Source: Planctomycetota bacterium (GTDB taxonomy: Bacteria > Planctomycetota > J058). From it: 64,000 bases of DNA. The stretch covers positions 1 through 64,000 of the forward strand of contig JAHBXY010000021.1 of assembly GCA_019636275.1 (NCBI GenBank). The letters run 5' to 3'. The notes beneath the pieces were generated by a model, which saw nothing but the letters and a program-made list of their open reading frames with translations, had not been told where the DNA came from and made no database searches. Positions 45,575-53,404 of the stretch are shown piece by piece (the first letter of the stretch is position 1; each line of letters begins with the position of its first letter). The position numbers and the translations under genes were made by a program.

Positions 45575-47115
45575 GCGACCTCGTCACCGTCCGGCGCGCG
45601 CTCCTGAGCGTCGCCGACAAGACGGGCCTCCTCGACCTCGCCCGCGCCCTCGCCGCCCGCGGCGTGCGCCTGGTCTCGACCGGCGGCACGGCCGCCGCCC
45701 TGCGCGCCGGCGGCCTCGAGGTCGACGACGTCTCGTCGGTCACCGGCCACCCCGAGGTGCTCGGCGGGCGGGTCAAGACGCTCCACCCGAAGGTCCACGG
45801 CGGGATCCTGGCCAAGGAGGTCGCCGACCTCGAGGGCCTGGAGATCGCGCCGTTCGACCTCGTGGTCGTGAACCTCTACCGCTTCGAGGACGCCGCCGCG
45901 CGCGGCCTCGACCTCGACGCCCTGGTCGAGGAGGTCGACATCGGCGGGCCCGCGATGACCCGCGCCGCGGCCAAGAACTTCCACCGCGTGGCCGTGCTCA
46001 GCGACCCGGCGCAGTACGGCCCCTTCCTCGACGAGGTGGCGCGCGCGGGCGGCGTGTCGCGCGCCACGCGCGAGGCCCTGGCGCTGGCGGCCTTCGCCCG
46101 CACGGCCGCCTATGACGCCACGATCGAGGCGACGCTCCGGGCGCGGCTGCGCCCTGACGAGCGGCTCCCCGACCGGCTGGCCGTGGCCGCCGTGCGCGTG
46201 GGCGAGCCCCTGCGCTACGGCGAGAACCCGCACCAGCGCGGCGCCCTCTACCGGCCGACGACCGCCCGCGGCGGCCTCGGCGCCCTGCGCGTGCTCGGCG
46301 AGGGCAAGGAGCTCTCCTACAACAACCTGCTCGACGTCGACGCCGCGATGACCCTGGCCCACGCGCTCGGCGGCGCGTCGGCCTGCGTGATCAAGCACGC
46401 CGGCCCCTGCGGGGCGGCGACGGCCGACGACCTCGCCGGCGCGATCGACGCCGCCTGGGAGGGCGACCCGGTCTCGGCCTTCGGCTCGGTCGTCGGCCTC
46501 GGACGCCCCCTCGACCGCGCCGGCGCCGAGGCGCTGGCGAAGAAGGGGTTCGTCGAGGTGGTCGTGGCCCCCGGCTACGACGAGGCCGCGCTCGAGGTCC
46601 TGCGCGCGCGCAAGGGCTGGGGGCAGACCCTGCGCGTGGTCGAGGCCACCCCGGCCGACGACGACGCGCTCGAGGTGCGCGGCCTCTCGGGGGCGCTCCT
46701 CGTGCAGGACCGCGACCGGGCCGCGCCCGCGCGCTGGGAGGTCGTCACGCGCCGCGGGCCGACGGCCGAGGAGGAGGCGGCCCTGCGCTTCGCCTGGACC
46801 TGCGTGCGCTTCGTGCGCAGCAACGCGATCGCGATCGCCCGCGGCCGCGCGCTCGTGGGCGTCGGCGGCGGGCTGCCGTCGCGCGTCGACGCCGTGCACC
46901 TCGCCGCGCGCAAGGCGGGCGAGCGCGCGCGCGGTGCGGCGCTCGCGTCGGACGCGTTCTTCCCCTTCGCCGACGGCGTCGAGGCCGCCGCCGAGGCGGG
47001 CGTGACCGCGTTCGTGCATCCGGGCGGCTCGAAGAAGGACGCCGAGGTGATCGCCCGCGCCGACGCGCTCGGCCTGGCGATGGTCCTCACTGGCACCCGT
47101 CATTTCAGGCATTAG
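45571..47115 (+). CDS. purH: Bifunctional AICAR transformylase / IMP cyclohydrolase
   Basis: Catalyses the last two steps of IMP synthesis. 514 residues: the N-terminal MGS-like cyclohydrolase domain (RRALLSVADKTGL, STGGTAAAL, GRVKTLHPKVHGGIL) and the C-terminal transformylase domain with RYGENPHQRGALY near 213 and the catalytic KHAGPCGAA near 275. GTG at 45571 overlaps the CBS gene stop. The TAG stop is immediately followed by repeat copy B. Confidence 0.97.
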   Translation: MSDLVTVRRALLSVADKTGLLDLARALAARGVRLVSTGGTAAALRAGGLEVDDVSSVTGHPEVLGGRVKTLHPKVHGGILAKEVADLEGLEIAPFDLVVVNLYRFEDAAARGLDLDALVEEVDIGGPAMTRAAAKNFHRVAVLSDPAQYGPFLDEVARAGGVSRATREALALAAFARTAAYDATIEATLRARLRPDERLPDRLAVAAVRVGEPLRYGENPHQRGALYRPTTARGGLGALRVLGEGKELSYNNLLDVDAAMTLAHALGGASACVIKHAGPCGAATADDLAGAIDAAWEGDPVSAFGSVVGLGRPLDRAGAEALAKKGFVEVVVAPGYDEAALEVLRARKGWGQTLRVVEATPADDDALEVRGLSGALLVQDRDRAAPARWEVVTRRGPTAEEEAALRFAWTCVRFVRSNAIAIARGRALVGVGGGLPSRVDAVHLAARKAGERARGAALASDAFFPFADGVEAAAEAGVTAFVHPGGSKKDAEVIARADALGLAMVLTGTRHFRH

Positions 47116-47305
47116 GTGTGATCGACGGCTGCGGCCGCGGATGCCGGGCGAGGGGGGGCGCGCGCGGGTCGTAGGATCCGGAGATCGATACGACCCGCGC
47201 GCGCACCCCCCTCGCCTCGGCCTCCGCAGCCTCGCCTCGCTCGCGGTTACATTCCACCCGTGGCTCGAGCGTGTCGAGTGCAAGCTTGCCCCTTTGAAGA
47301 CAGGC
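47116..47305 (+). repeat. Dispersed stop-codon-linked inverted repeat, copy B
   Basis: It begins GTGTGATCGACGG on the base after the purH stop. The stem arms lie at about 47148-47171 and 47191-47215, about 24 bp and nearly perfect, with a 20-nt loop containing GATCCGGAGATCGATA. An outer GGCTGCGG/CCGCAGCC pair extends the stem. The tail (CGAGCGTGTCGAG ... GACAGG) is shared with copy F. No 118-bp insert. Confidence 0.9.
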
Positions 47306-47312
47306 TCTAAGC

Positions 47313-48569
47313 GTGCGCGCCTGGCAGTACGTCCTCTACGCCTGCGGCCAGGTCGGCATGATGTGCCTGGCCCGGTTCTTCTTCCAGTGGAACATGGAGT
47401 ACGCCCGCGAGCCCGTGAGCGACGGCTTCCTCCTCGCCCCGGCGCTCTTCGGCCTCGTGCTCCTCGGCTTCCGCATCTTCGACGGGGTCACCGACCCGGT
47501 GGCCGGGATCATCAGCGACCGCTGGGTGCGCCGCGGGCGCGAGCGGCGCCACCTGCTCCTCTTCGCCTTCTTCATCCCGGTGGTCGGCCTGGCGCTCGTC
47601 TTCCGCCCCGACGCGGCCATGTCGCCCGGGCTGCGCTGGGGGCTGGCGACGGTCGGCCTGTTCATCTTCTTCGTCGGCTACACCGTCTACGCGATCCCCT
47701 ACTGGAGCCTGGTCGCCGACTACGCCGGCGACGACCACGACGCGCGGCGGCGCCTGTCGAACTGCCTGGGCACGGGCATGCTCGTGGCCACGGCGATCAT
47801 CGCCGTCGTCAGCCCGGCGATCGTCGAGGGCAGCGGCTACTTCGCCGCGGCGCTGTGGGTGGGTTTGCCGGCGACGGCGCTCATGGTTTTGCCGTTCTTC
47901 GCCCAGCCGCGGCGCGCGCCGGTCGCGCCGCCATCGGGGCCCGAGCCCGGGCTGGGGGAGATGCTGGCGATCGCCTTCCGGGACCGGCGGTTCCTGGCCG
48001 TGCTGGTGCTCTTCTCCGGCTCGCAGATGTCGTTCACGGTGATGACCCTCGGCTCGCCGGCGATCGCCAAGGAGGTCCTCGGCGGCACGGTCGGCGACGT
48101 GCCCAAGCTCCTGGGCCCGTTCCTCCTCGGCGCCTTCCCCGTGTTCGTCTTCGTGCCGCTGCTCTCGCGCCGCCTCGGCTGGGAGCGCGCGGTCGTGATC
48201 GCCTCGCTGGCGCTCGGCGTCGTCTACGCCGGGACGCGCTGGCTCGACGACACGGGCGACAGCCCGTTCGTCCGCGCCGGGCTCCTGTTCGCGTGCGCCG
48301 GTCCCATGGCGGCCGTGCTGCTCGGGGTCGAGGGCGAGGCCGTCACCACGTGCGCGCGCGAGTCGAAGGGCGAGCTGACGGCGATCTACTTCGGCGTGCT
48401 GAACCTCATCGTCAAGGCCATGAACGGCGTGGCCACCCTGCTCACGGGGGTCGTGCTCGAGCAGGAGCGCTTCGGGCTGATCGGCCCGCTGGCCGGCGCG
48501 CTCCTGTGGGTCGGCGTCGCCGGCTACTTCGCCCTGCGCCCGCGCAGGCAGCCCGCGCCGGCGGCGTGA
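47313..48569 (+). CDS. MFS transporter, GPH-family-like sugar/cation symporter
   Basis: A 418-residue protein with about 12 transmembrane helices. FGLVLLGFRIFDGVTDPVAGIISDRW near residue 44 is the N-terminal signature of glycoside-pentoside-hexuronide:cation symporters, and YTVYAIPYWSLVADYAGD is typical of the family. The transported substrate is unknown. GTG start at 47313. The following glycosyltransferase overlaps its stop by 4 bp. Confidence 0.86.
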   Translation: MRAWQYVLYACGQVGMMCLARFFFQWNMEYAREPVSDGFLLAPALFGLVLLGFRIFDGVTDPVAGIISDRWVRRGRERRHLLLFAFFIPVVGLALVFRPDAAMSPGLRWGLATVGLFIFFVGYTVYAIPYWSLVADYAGDDHDARRRLSNCLGTGMLVATAIIAVVSPAIVEGSGYFAAALWVGLPATALMVLPFFAQPRRAPVAPPSGPEPGLGEMLAIAFRDRRFLAVLVLFSGSQMSFTVMTLGSPAIAKEVLGGTVGDVPKLLGPFLLGAFPVFVFVPLLSRRLGWERAVVIASLALGVVYAGTRWLDDTGDSPFVRAGLLFACAGPMAAVLLGVEGEAVTTCARESKGELTAIYFGVLNLIVKAMNGVATLLTGVVLEQERFGLIGPLAGALLWVGVAGYFALRPRRQPAPAA

Positions 48570-49252
48570 CCCCGACGCTCAGCGTCGTCGTCCCCGCCCT
48601 CGACGAGGCCCCGCGCGTCGGCCCGCTCCTGCGGGCCCTCGACGCCGACCTCGGGCCGGGCGACGAGGTCCTCCTCGTCGACGGCGGCAGCCGCGACGGG
48701 ACCGCAGACCGCGCCCGCGCGCTCGGCCTGCCGCGCGTGCGCGTGCTCGAGGCCCCCAGGGGCCGGGCGCGGCAGATGAACGCCGGCGCGGCGGCGGCGC
48801 GCGGCGACTGGCTCGTGTTCCTCCACGCCGACGGCGGCCTGCCGCGGGCGGCGCTCGGCGCCGTGCGCGCGGCGGCCGAGGAGTGGGGCTACTTCGCCCT
48901 GCGCCTCGACGCGCCGGGGCTCGCCTTCCGGGCCGTCGAGGCGGGGATCAACCTGCGCAGCCGGGCGTTCGACACCCCGTCGGGCGACCAGGCGCTCTTC
49001 GTCCAGCGAGCGACCTTCGAGGCCCTGGGCGGCTACCCCGACGTTCCGCTCATGGAGGACCTGCTGCTCGTCGACGCCCTGCGCGCGCGCGGGGCCCCCA
49101 GCCGGCCGGCGGTCCGCGTCACGACGAGCGCGCGCCGCTGGCGCGCGCGCGGCGTCGCGCGCACGGTCGCCCGCATGTGGGCGCTCCGGGCCGCCTTCCG
49201 GCTGGGCGCGGCGCCCGCGCGCCTGGCCGCGCGCTACCCGCCCTCACGGTAG
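48566..49252 (+). CDS. Glycosyltransferase family 2 (TIGR04283-like)
   Basis: A 228-residue GT-A enzyme: LSVVVPALDEAPRVGPLL at the start, VLLVDGGSRDGTADRARALG near residue 34, RARQMNAGAAAARGDWLVFLHADGGLP, and the late PSGDQALFVQRATFEALGGYPDVPLMEDL segment, which is distinctive of TIGR04283 transferases. Usually found with exported polymer or lipid carriers. GTG start overlaps the MFS stop. The convergent DUF2490-like gene overlaps its end by 9 bp. Confidence 0.88.
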   Translation: MTPTLSVVVPALDEAPRVGPLLRALDADLGPGDEVLLVDGGSRDGTADRARALGLPRVRVLEAPRGRARQMNAGAAAARGDWLVFLHADGGLPRAALGAVRAAAEEWGYFALRLDAPGLAFRAVEAGINLRSRAFDTPSGDQALFVQRATFEALGGYPDVPLMEDLLLVDALRARGAPSRPAVRVTTSARRWRARGVARTVARMWALRAAFRLGAAPARLAARYPPSR

Positions 49253-49930
49253 GTCGATCCACAGCGACGCGAACAGGACGTGGTTGAGGTCGTCCTCGGC
49301 GCGGACGCGGTGGAAGTACTGCGCCAGGTAGCCCACCTCGACCCGGGTCCAGCGCGTGACCTGGACGCCGGGGCCGAAGAAGGTGCGGTTCTGGTCGAAG
49401 CCGCGGCGGGGACCGCCCTCGACCGTGTTGACGTTGAAGAAGAACTCGTTCCATCCGATCGCCATGAGGCGGCCCTCGAAGGCGAGCGGGAGGCTGCCGC
49501 GCAGGAGCCACCTGAGGCGGTGCGCCACCGGGTCGCGGTCCTGCAGGAACCGCTGCTCGGCGCGCAGGCGGTGGATGAAGCGCAGGCGTCCCAGCTCCTC
49601 GATCGTGTGGTCGTACTGCACCTGCTGCCAGGCGCGGTGCTCGCGCGTGTAGCGGCGGTCGACGCGCTCGACGAAGGCGTAGCCGCCCCAGAGCGACAGG
49701 CCCTCGACCGGCGTGAGCCAGGCCAGCGCCGGGCGGTAGATCATGAACCCGAGGCGGCCCGCGTCGTCGATCATCCGCGGCTGCACCTCGACCCACAGGC
49801 GCACCGGCCGGTAGGTCGCCTGGAGGACCACCGGCGCCCAGACCTGGAAGTCCTGGTCGACGCCGCGCGCGCGCGCCCGCGGGGCGAGGGCGAGGAGGAG
49901 GAGGAGGGAGGTGAGGACGAGGCGGCGCAT
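49244..49930 (-). CDS. Exported DUF2490-like outer-envelope beta protein
   Basis: A 228-residue protein with a signal peptide (MRRLVLTSLLLLLALAPRARA) and a series of amphipathic beta strands rich in Trp/Tyr/Arg (FQVWAPVVLQATYRPVRLWVEVQPRM, GLSLWGGYAFVERVD, VEVGYLAQYFHRV), resembling DUF2490 outer-membrane barrels. Function unknown. It starts downstream of repeat copy C. Confidence 0.75.
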   Translation of the reverse strand: MRRLVLTSLLLLLALAPRARARGVDQDFQVWAPVVLQATYRPVRLWVEVQPRMIDDAGRLGFMIYRPALAWLTPVEGLSLWGGYAFVERVDRRYTREHRAWQQVQYDHTIEELGRLRFIHRLRAEQRFLQDRDPVAHRLRWLLRGSLPLAFEGRLMAIGWNEFFFNVNTVEGGPRRGFDQNRTFFGPGVQVTRWTRVEVGYLAQYFHRVRAEDDLNHVLFASLWIDLP

Positions 49931-49960
49931 GGTGAACCTCGGGTCACAAGACGGGAGGAA

Positions 49961-50094
49961 CGGAGCCACGAGCGAGGCGAGGCCGCGAGGCCGAGGCGAG
50001 GCGGCGCGCGCGCGGGCGGCATCGATCGCCGGATCCTGGCGTCCGCGCGAGCGCCGCCCCGCCCGGCAGCCGCGGCCGCAGCCGTCGATCACAC
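49961..50094 (-). repeat. Dispersed stop-codon-linked inverted repeat, copy C
   Basis: Reading leftward from 50094: GTGTGATCGACGGCTGCG. The stem arms are about 50048-50072 and 50000-50030, with less perfect pairing than copies B, D and F. It starts 1 bp after the ribBA stop (50096-50098). The tail (GTGGCTCCGTTCC) differs from the other copies. Confidence 0.85.
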
Positions 50095-50095
50095 G

Positions 50096-51373
50096 TCAGA
50101 TGCCTTTGAGGAGGTGCCCCATCTTGTCGCGTTTGGTCCGCAGGTACTCGCGGTTGGCCGAGTGCGGCTCGATCTCGAGGGCGATCCGCTCGACGATCTC
50201 CAGCCCGAAGCCCGAGAGGCCCACGACCTTCATGGGGTTGTTCGTGAGCAGGCGGATGCGCGTGAGGCCCAGGTCGGCCAGGATCTGCGCGCCGACGCCG
50301 TAGTCGCGCATGTCGGCGCCGAAGCCCAGGACCTCGTTGGCCTCGACGGTGTCGAGCCCGGTGTCCTGCAGGGCGTAGGCGCGCAGCTTGTTCTTGAGCC
50401 CGATCCCGCGCCCCTCCTGGCGCATGTAGAGGATCACGCCCTCGCCCTCGGCGGCGATCCGCTCCATGGCGCGGTGGAGCTGCCCGCCGCAGTCGCAGCG
50501 GAGCGAGCCGAGGACGTCGCCCGTGAGGCACTCGCTGTGGACGCGCACGAGCGCCGGCCGGTCGACGCGCGCCTGCGCGCCGTCGGCCCCGCGGCGGCCG
50601 ACGTCGCCCATGCACAGGGCGAGGTGCGGGCGGTCGTCGTAGTCGTCGACGTAGACGTGCAGGTCGAACTCGCCGTAGGCCGTGGGCAGCTTGACGCTCA
50701 CCGAGCGGTGGACGTGGCGCTCGTGCTCGCGGCGGTAGCGGATGATGTCGGCGACGCAGCCCATCTTCAGGCCGTGCTGCCGGCAGAACTCGACGAGGTG
50801 CGGGACCCTGGCCATGGTCCCGTCCTCGTTCATGATCTCGCAGATGATCCCGGCCGGGTTGAGGCCCGCGAGGCGGCACAGGTCGACCGAGCCCTCGGTC
50901 TGGCCGGCGCGGACGAGCACGCCGCCGTCCTGGGCCCGGAGCGGGAAGATGTGCCCCGGGCGGACGAGCTCCGCCGGCGTCGTCTTCGGGTCGACGAGGA
51001 GCTCGATCGTGCGCGTGCGGTCGGCGGCCGAGATGCCCGTGGTGACGCCGTCGCGCGCGTCGACCGACACGGTGAACGCCGTGCCGTGCAGCGACGTGTT
51101 GTTGTCCGCCTGCGGGTAGAGGTCGAGCTCCTGGCAGCGGCTGGCGGTGAGCGACACGCAGATCAGCCCGCGGCCGAACTTCGCCATGAAGTTCACCGCC
51201 TCGGGGGTGACCTTCTCGGCGGCCAGGACGAGGTCGCCCTCGTTCTCGCGGTTCTCGTCGTCGACGAGCACGACCATGCGCCCGGCGCGGATCTCGGCGA
51301 TGAGCTCCTCGACGGTCGCGAAGGCGCGGTCGGTGGTGTCCTGCTGCTGCCGGATGGCGGCGCCGCTGCTCAT
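50096..51373 (-). CDS. ribBA: Bifunctional 3,4-dihydroxy-2-butanone-4-phosphate synthase / GTP cyclohydrolase II
   Basis: Makes the two riboflavin precursors from ribulose 5-phosphate and GTP. 425 residues: the RibB domain ([20 protein letters not shown] near residue 34, [34 protein letters not shown]) and the RibA domain with the zinc cysteines in [20 protein letters not shown] near 300 and [11 protein letters not shown] near 335. ATG at 51373; TAGGCT at 51397-51402 is a -10-like hexamer. Its stop is followed by repeat copy C. Confidence 0.97.
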   Translation of the reverse strand: MSSGAAIRQQQDTTDRAFATVEELIAEIRAGRMVVLVDDENRENEGDLVLAAEKVTPEAVNFMAKFGRGLICVSLTASRCQELDLYPQADNNTSLHGTAFTVSVDARDGVTTGISAADRTRTIELLVDPKTTPAELVRPGHIFPLRAQDGGVLVRAGQTEGSVDLCRLAGLNPAGIICEIMNEDGTMARVPHLVEFCRQHGLKMGCVADIIRYRREHERHVHRSVSVKLPTAYGEFDLHVYVDDYDDRPHLALCMGDVGRRGADGAQARVDRPALVRVHSECLTGDVLGSLRCDCGGQLHRAMERIAAEGEGVILYMRQEGRGIGLKNKLRAYALQDTGLDTVEANEVLGFGADMRDYGVGAQILADLGLTRIRLLTNNPMKVVGLSGFGLEIVERIALEIEPHSANREYLRTKRDKMGHLLKGI

Positions 51374-51457
51374 GGCTGGCTCCCCCCGCGCGGACGAGCC
51401 TAGCACGCCCCGCCGCGGCCCCGGCGCCTGACTGTGGCGACTTGCCCGGACCCTGGG

Positions 51458-51463
51458 TACAGT
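51458..51463 (+). promoter_or_regulatory. -10 element close to start codon (leaderless candidate)
   Basis: TACAGT (as in the tRNA-Pro promoter), 7 nt before the GTG at 51471. Confidence 0.5.
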
Positions 51464-51470
51464 CGGGCGC

Positions 51471-51845
51471 GTGAAGGTCCCCAGGAACCTCATCGTCGTC
51501 GGCGACCGCGTGCTCATCGTCCCCGACGAGGACACGCGCACGAACTCCGGGCTGTACCTGCCGCAGGGCGTCCACGAGTCGGACGGCGTGCGCGCGGGGC
51601 GGGTGATCGCCACCGGCCCCGGGGTGCCGCTGCCGTCCCTGCACGAGCCCGACGACGAGCCGTGGAAGGAGGCGCAGCGGCAGGACCGCTACCTCCCCAT
51701 GCAGGTGAAGGTCGGCGACTACGCGCTGTTCTTCAAGAAGGCGGCGGTGGAGGTGCGCTACGACGCGGCCAACTACCTCGTCGTCCCGCAGTCGGCGATC
51801 CTGATCATCGTCCGCGAGGAGGCGGGGCCCCCGCCGGTGGTGTGA
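51471..51845 (+). CDS. Divergent GroES-like co-chaperonin
   Basis: A 124-residue protein following the GroES layout: [23 protein letters not shown] at the start and [33 protein letters not shown] at the end. It carries an insertion of about 25 residues ([21 protein letters not shown]) where the mobile loop to roof region lies. No groEL is adjacent, and classical GroES is about 95 residues. Its TGA stop is formed by the first bases of repeat copy D. Confidence 0.78.
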   Translation: MKVPRNLIVVGDRVLIVPDEDTRTNSGLYLPQGVHESDGVRAGRVIATGPGVPLPSLHEPDDEPWKEAQRQDRYLPMQVKVGDYALFFKKAAVEVRYDAANYLVVPQSAILIIVREEAGPPPVV

Positions 51846-52110
51846 TCGACGGCTGCGGCCGCGGATGCCGGGCGAGGGGGGGCGCGCGCGTGTCGTCGGT
51901 GTGGCCCGCCTCCGCGAGCTCCGTCCCACGGCTGCGGTGCTGCAGCCCAGGCGGCCCCTATCGCTCGCGGCCGTCCGCAGCCGCGGGCCTCCCGCTCGCT
52001 CCGGCGGCCCACCGGGGATCGGGAGATCGATACGACCCGCGCGCGCTCCCCCCTCGCCTCGGCCTCCGCGCCCTCGCCTAGCTCGCTGCTCCGATCGAGG
52101 GCTGGTCACC
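51840..52110 (+). repeat. Dispersed stop-codon-linked inverted repeat, copy D (long form)
   Basis: It begins GTGTGATCGACGG; the TGA at 51843-51845 is the stop codon of the GroES-like gene. The two stem arms (about 51871-51895 and 52030-52060) are separated by a 118-bp insert (51897-52014) with its own end complementarity (CGGTGTGGCC with GGCGGCCCACCG). The tail is shared with copy A. Confidence 0.88.
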
Positions 52111-52151
52111 CGTGAAACGTGGTAGCGCCGGTCTCTTCAGCGGCCCTGAGG
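52111..52151. other. Spacer between repeat copies D and E
   Basis: Forty-one bases containing GCGGCCCTGAGG; no gene or strong signal. Confidence 0.4.
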
Positions 52152-52200
52152 GGTGCTCGACGGCTGCGGCCGCGGATGTCGGGCGGGGCGGCGCGCGCGA
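52152..52200 (+). repeat. Dispersed inverted repeat, partial copy E
   Basis: GGTGCTCGACGGCTGCGGCC and the first arm are present (up to GCGCGCGCGA), but the second arm and tail are missing. It lies between copy D and the TPR-thioredoxin gene, not after a stop, and looks like a truncated copy. Confidence 0.7.
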
Positions 52201-52308
52201 GATGGAAGCACGCTGCCCGCGGCCCTCAGCGCGCAGCCGTGACGTTGACGTCCTCCCCCGCCCCGGGCATGATCCGGCCCGCCCCGGTGGGGAGAGGAGC
52301 CCGTCCGC

Positions 52309-53307
52309 ATGAACCGCGTCCTCGTCGCCTCGATCGTCGCCTTGAGCCTCGTCGCCCCCATGGCGGCGCCCGTCGCCCTGGCGCAGGAGGAGGAGGCCGA
52401 GCGCATCGAGGCGCTCCTCGCCCAGGCGATCGACCACATGACCGCCGGCTCGGGCCTGATCGAGCGCGCCCGCAAGCTCCAGGGCGAGGAGGCCGAGCGC
52501 GCCCGCGCCCAGGGCGTCGCCGCCTACGACGAGGCGCTGGCCAAGTACGGGCAGGTGCTCGAGCTCGTCGCCGGCCTGCCATTCCCCGAGGAGGCCAAGG
52601 ACGGCGTGCGCCAGCTCGTCTACTACAACACCGCCTGCGCGCGGGCCATGCAGGGGCGGGCCGACGAGGCGCTCACGGCGCTCGGTCAGGCGCTCGAGGC
52701 CGGCTTCGACGACTTCGACCACATCGCCAAGGACACCGACCTCGACCCGATCCGCCGCGAGCCGCGCTTCGCGCAGCTGATCGAGCGGGCGCGCGGGGGC
52801 GCGGGCGGCGGCGACGCGCGCGCGCTGTTCGACTACGACTTCACCGTCACGACGCTCGACGGCAAGCGGCTCTCGCTGGCCGACCTGCGCGGCAAGGTCG
52901 TGATCGTCGACTTCTGGGGCACGTGGTGCCCGCCGTGCCGGGAGGAGATCCCGCACTTCGTGCAGCTCAAGAAGGACCTCGGCGACCGGCTCGAGATCGT
53001 CGGCATGACCTGGGAGCACGGGCAGGGCGGCCCCGAGGTCGAGGCCAAGGTGCGCAAGTTCGCGCAGGAGCAGGGGATCAACTACCCGCTCACGCTGGTC
53101 ACCGACCGCGCCGAGCTGCAGAAGGTGCCCGACCTGCGCGCCTTCCCCACGACGCTGTTCCTGGACAAGCAGGGGCGCGTGCGCAACAAGGTCGTCGGCT
53201 ACCACGACCTCGCGGGGCTGCGCCGGCTGGTCGAGCCGCTCCTCGCCGAGCAGGGCCCGGCGCCCGCGCAGGCCCCCGGCGGGCAGGGCGGCCTCGGCCC
53301 GTTCTGA
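52309..53307 (+). CDS. Exported TPR-thioredoxin (TlpA-like) protein
   Basis: A 332-residue protein with a signal peptide (VASIVALSLVAPMAAPVALA-Q), a helical TPR-like N-terminal part (about 30-165, TACARAMQGRADEALTALGQ), and a C-terminal TlpA/ResA-like thioredoxin fold (about 170-320) with active site FWGTWCPPCREEIP and the cis-Pro in AFPTTLFLD. It would reduce or exchange disulfides outside the cytoplasm. A GGGGAGAGGAG site precedes the ATG. Confidence 0.92.
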   Translation: MNRVLVASIVALSLVAPMAAPVALAQEEEAERIEALLAQAIDHMTAGSGLIERARKLQGEEAERARAQGVAAYDEALAKYGQVLELVAGLPFPEEAKDGVRQLVYYNTACARAMQGRADEALTALGQALEAGFDDFDHIAKDTDLDPIRREPRFAQLIERARGGAGGGDARALFDYDFTVTTLDGKRLSLADLRGKVVIVDFWGTWCPPCREEIPHFVQLKKDLGDRLEIVGMTWEHGQGGPEVEAKVRKFAQEQGINYPLTLVTDRAELQKVPDLRAFPTTLFLDKQGRVRNKVVGYHDLAGLRRLVEPLLAEQGPAPAQAPGGQGGLGPF

Positions 53308-53404
53308 CCGCGGACTCCGCTCGATCTGCTGCGCCGACGTTCCCGCGCGAGTCCAAGCGGTGGGCGTCGATCACCACGGCAACCGGCGAGCGCGGTGAGG
53401 CGCC

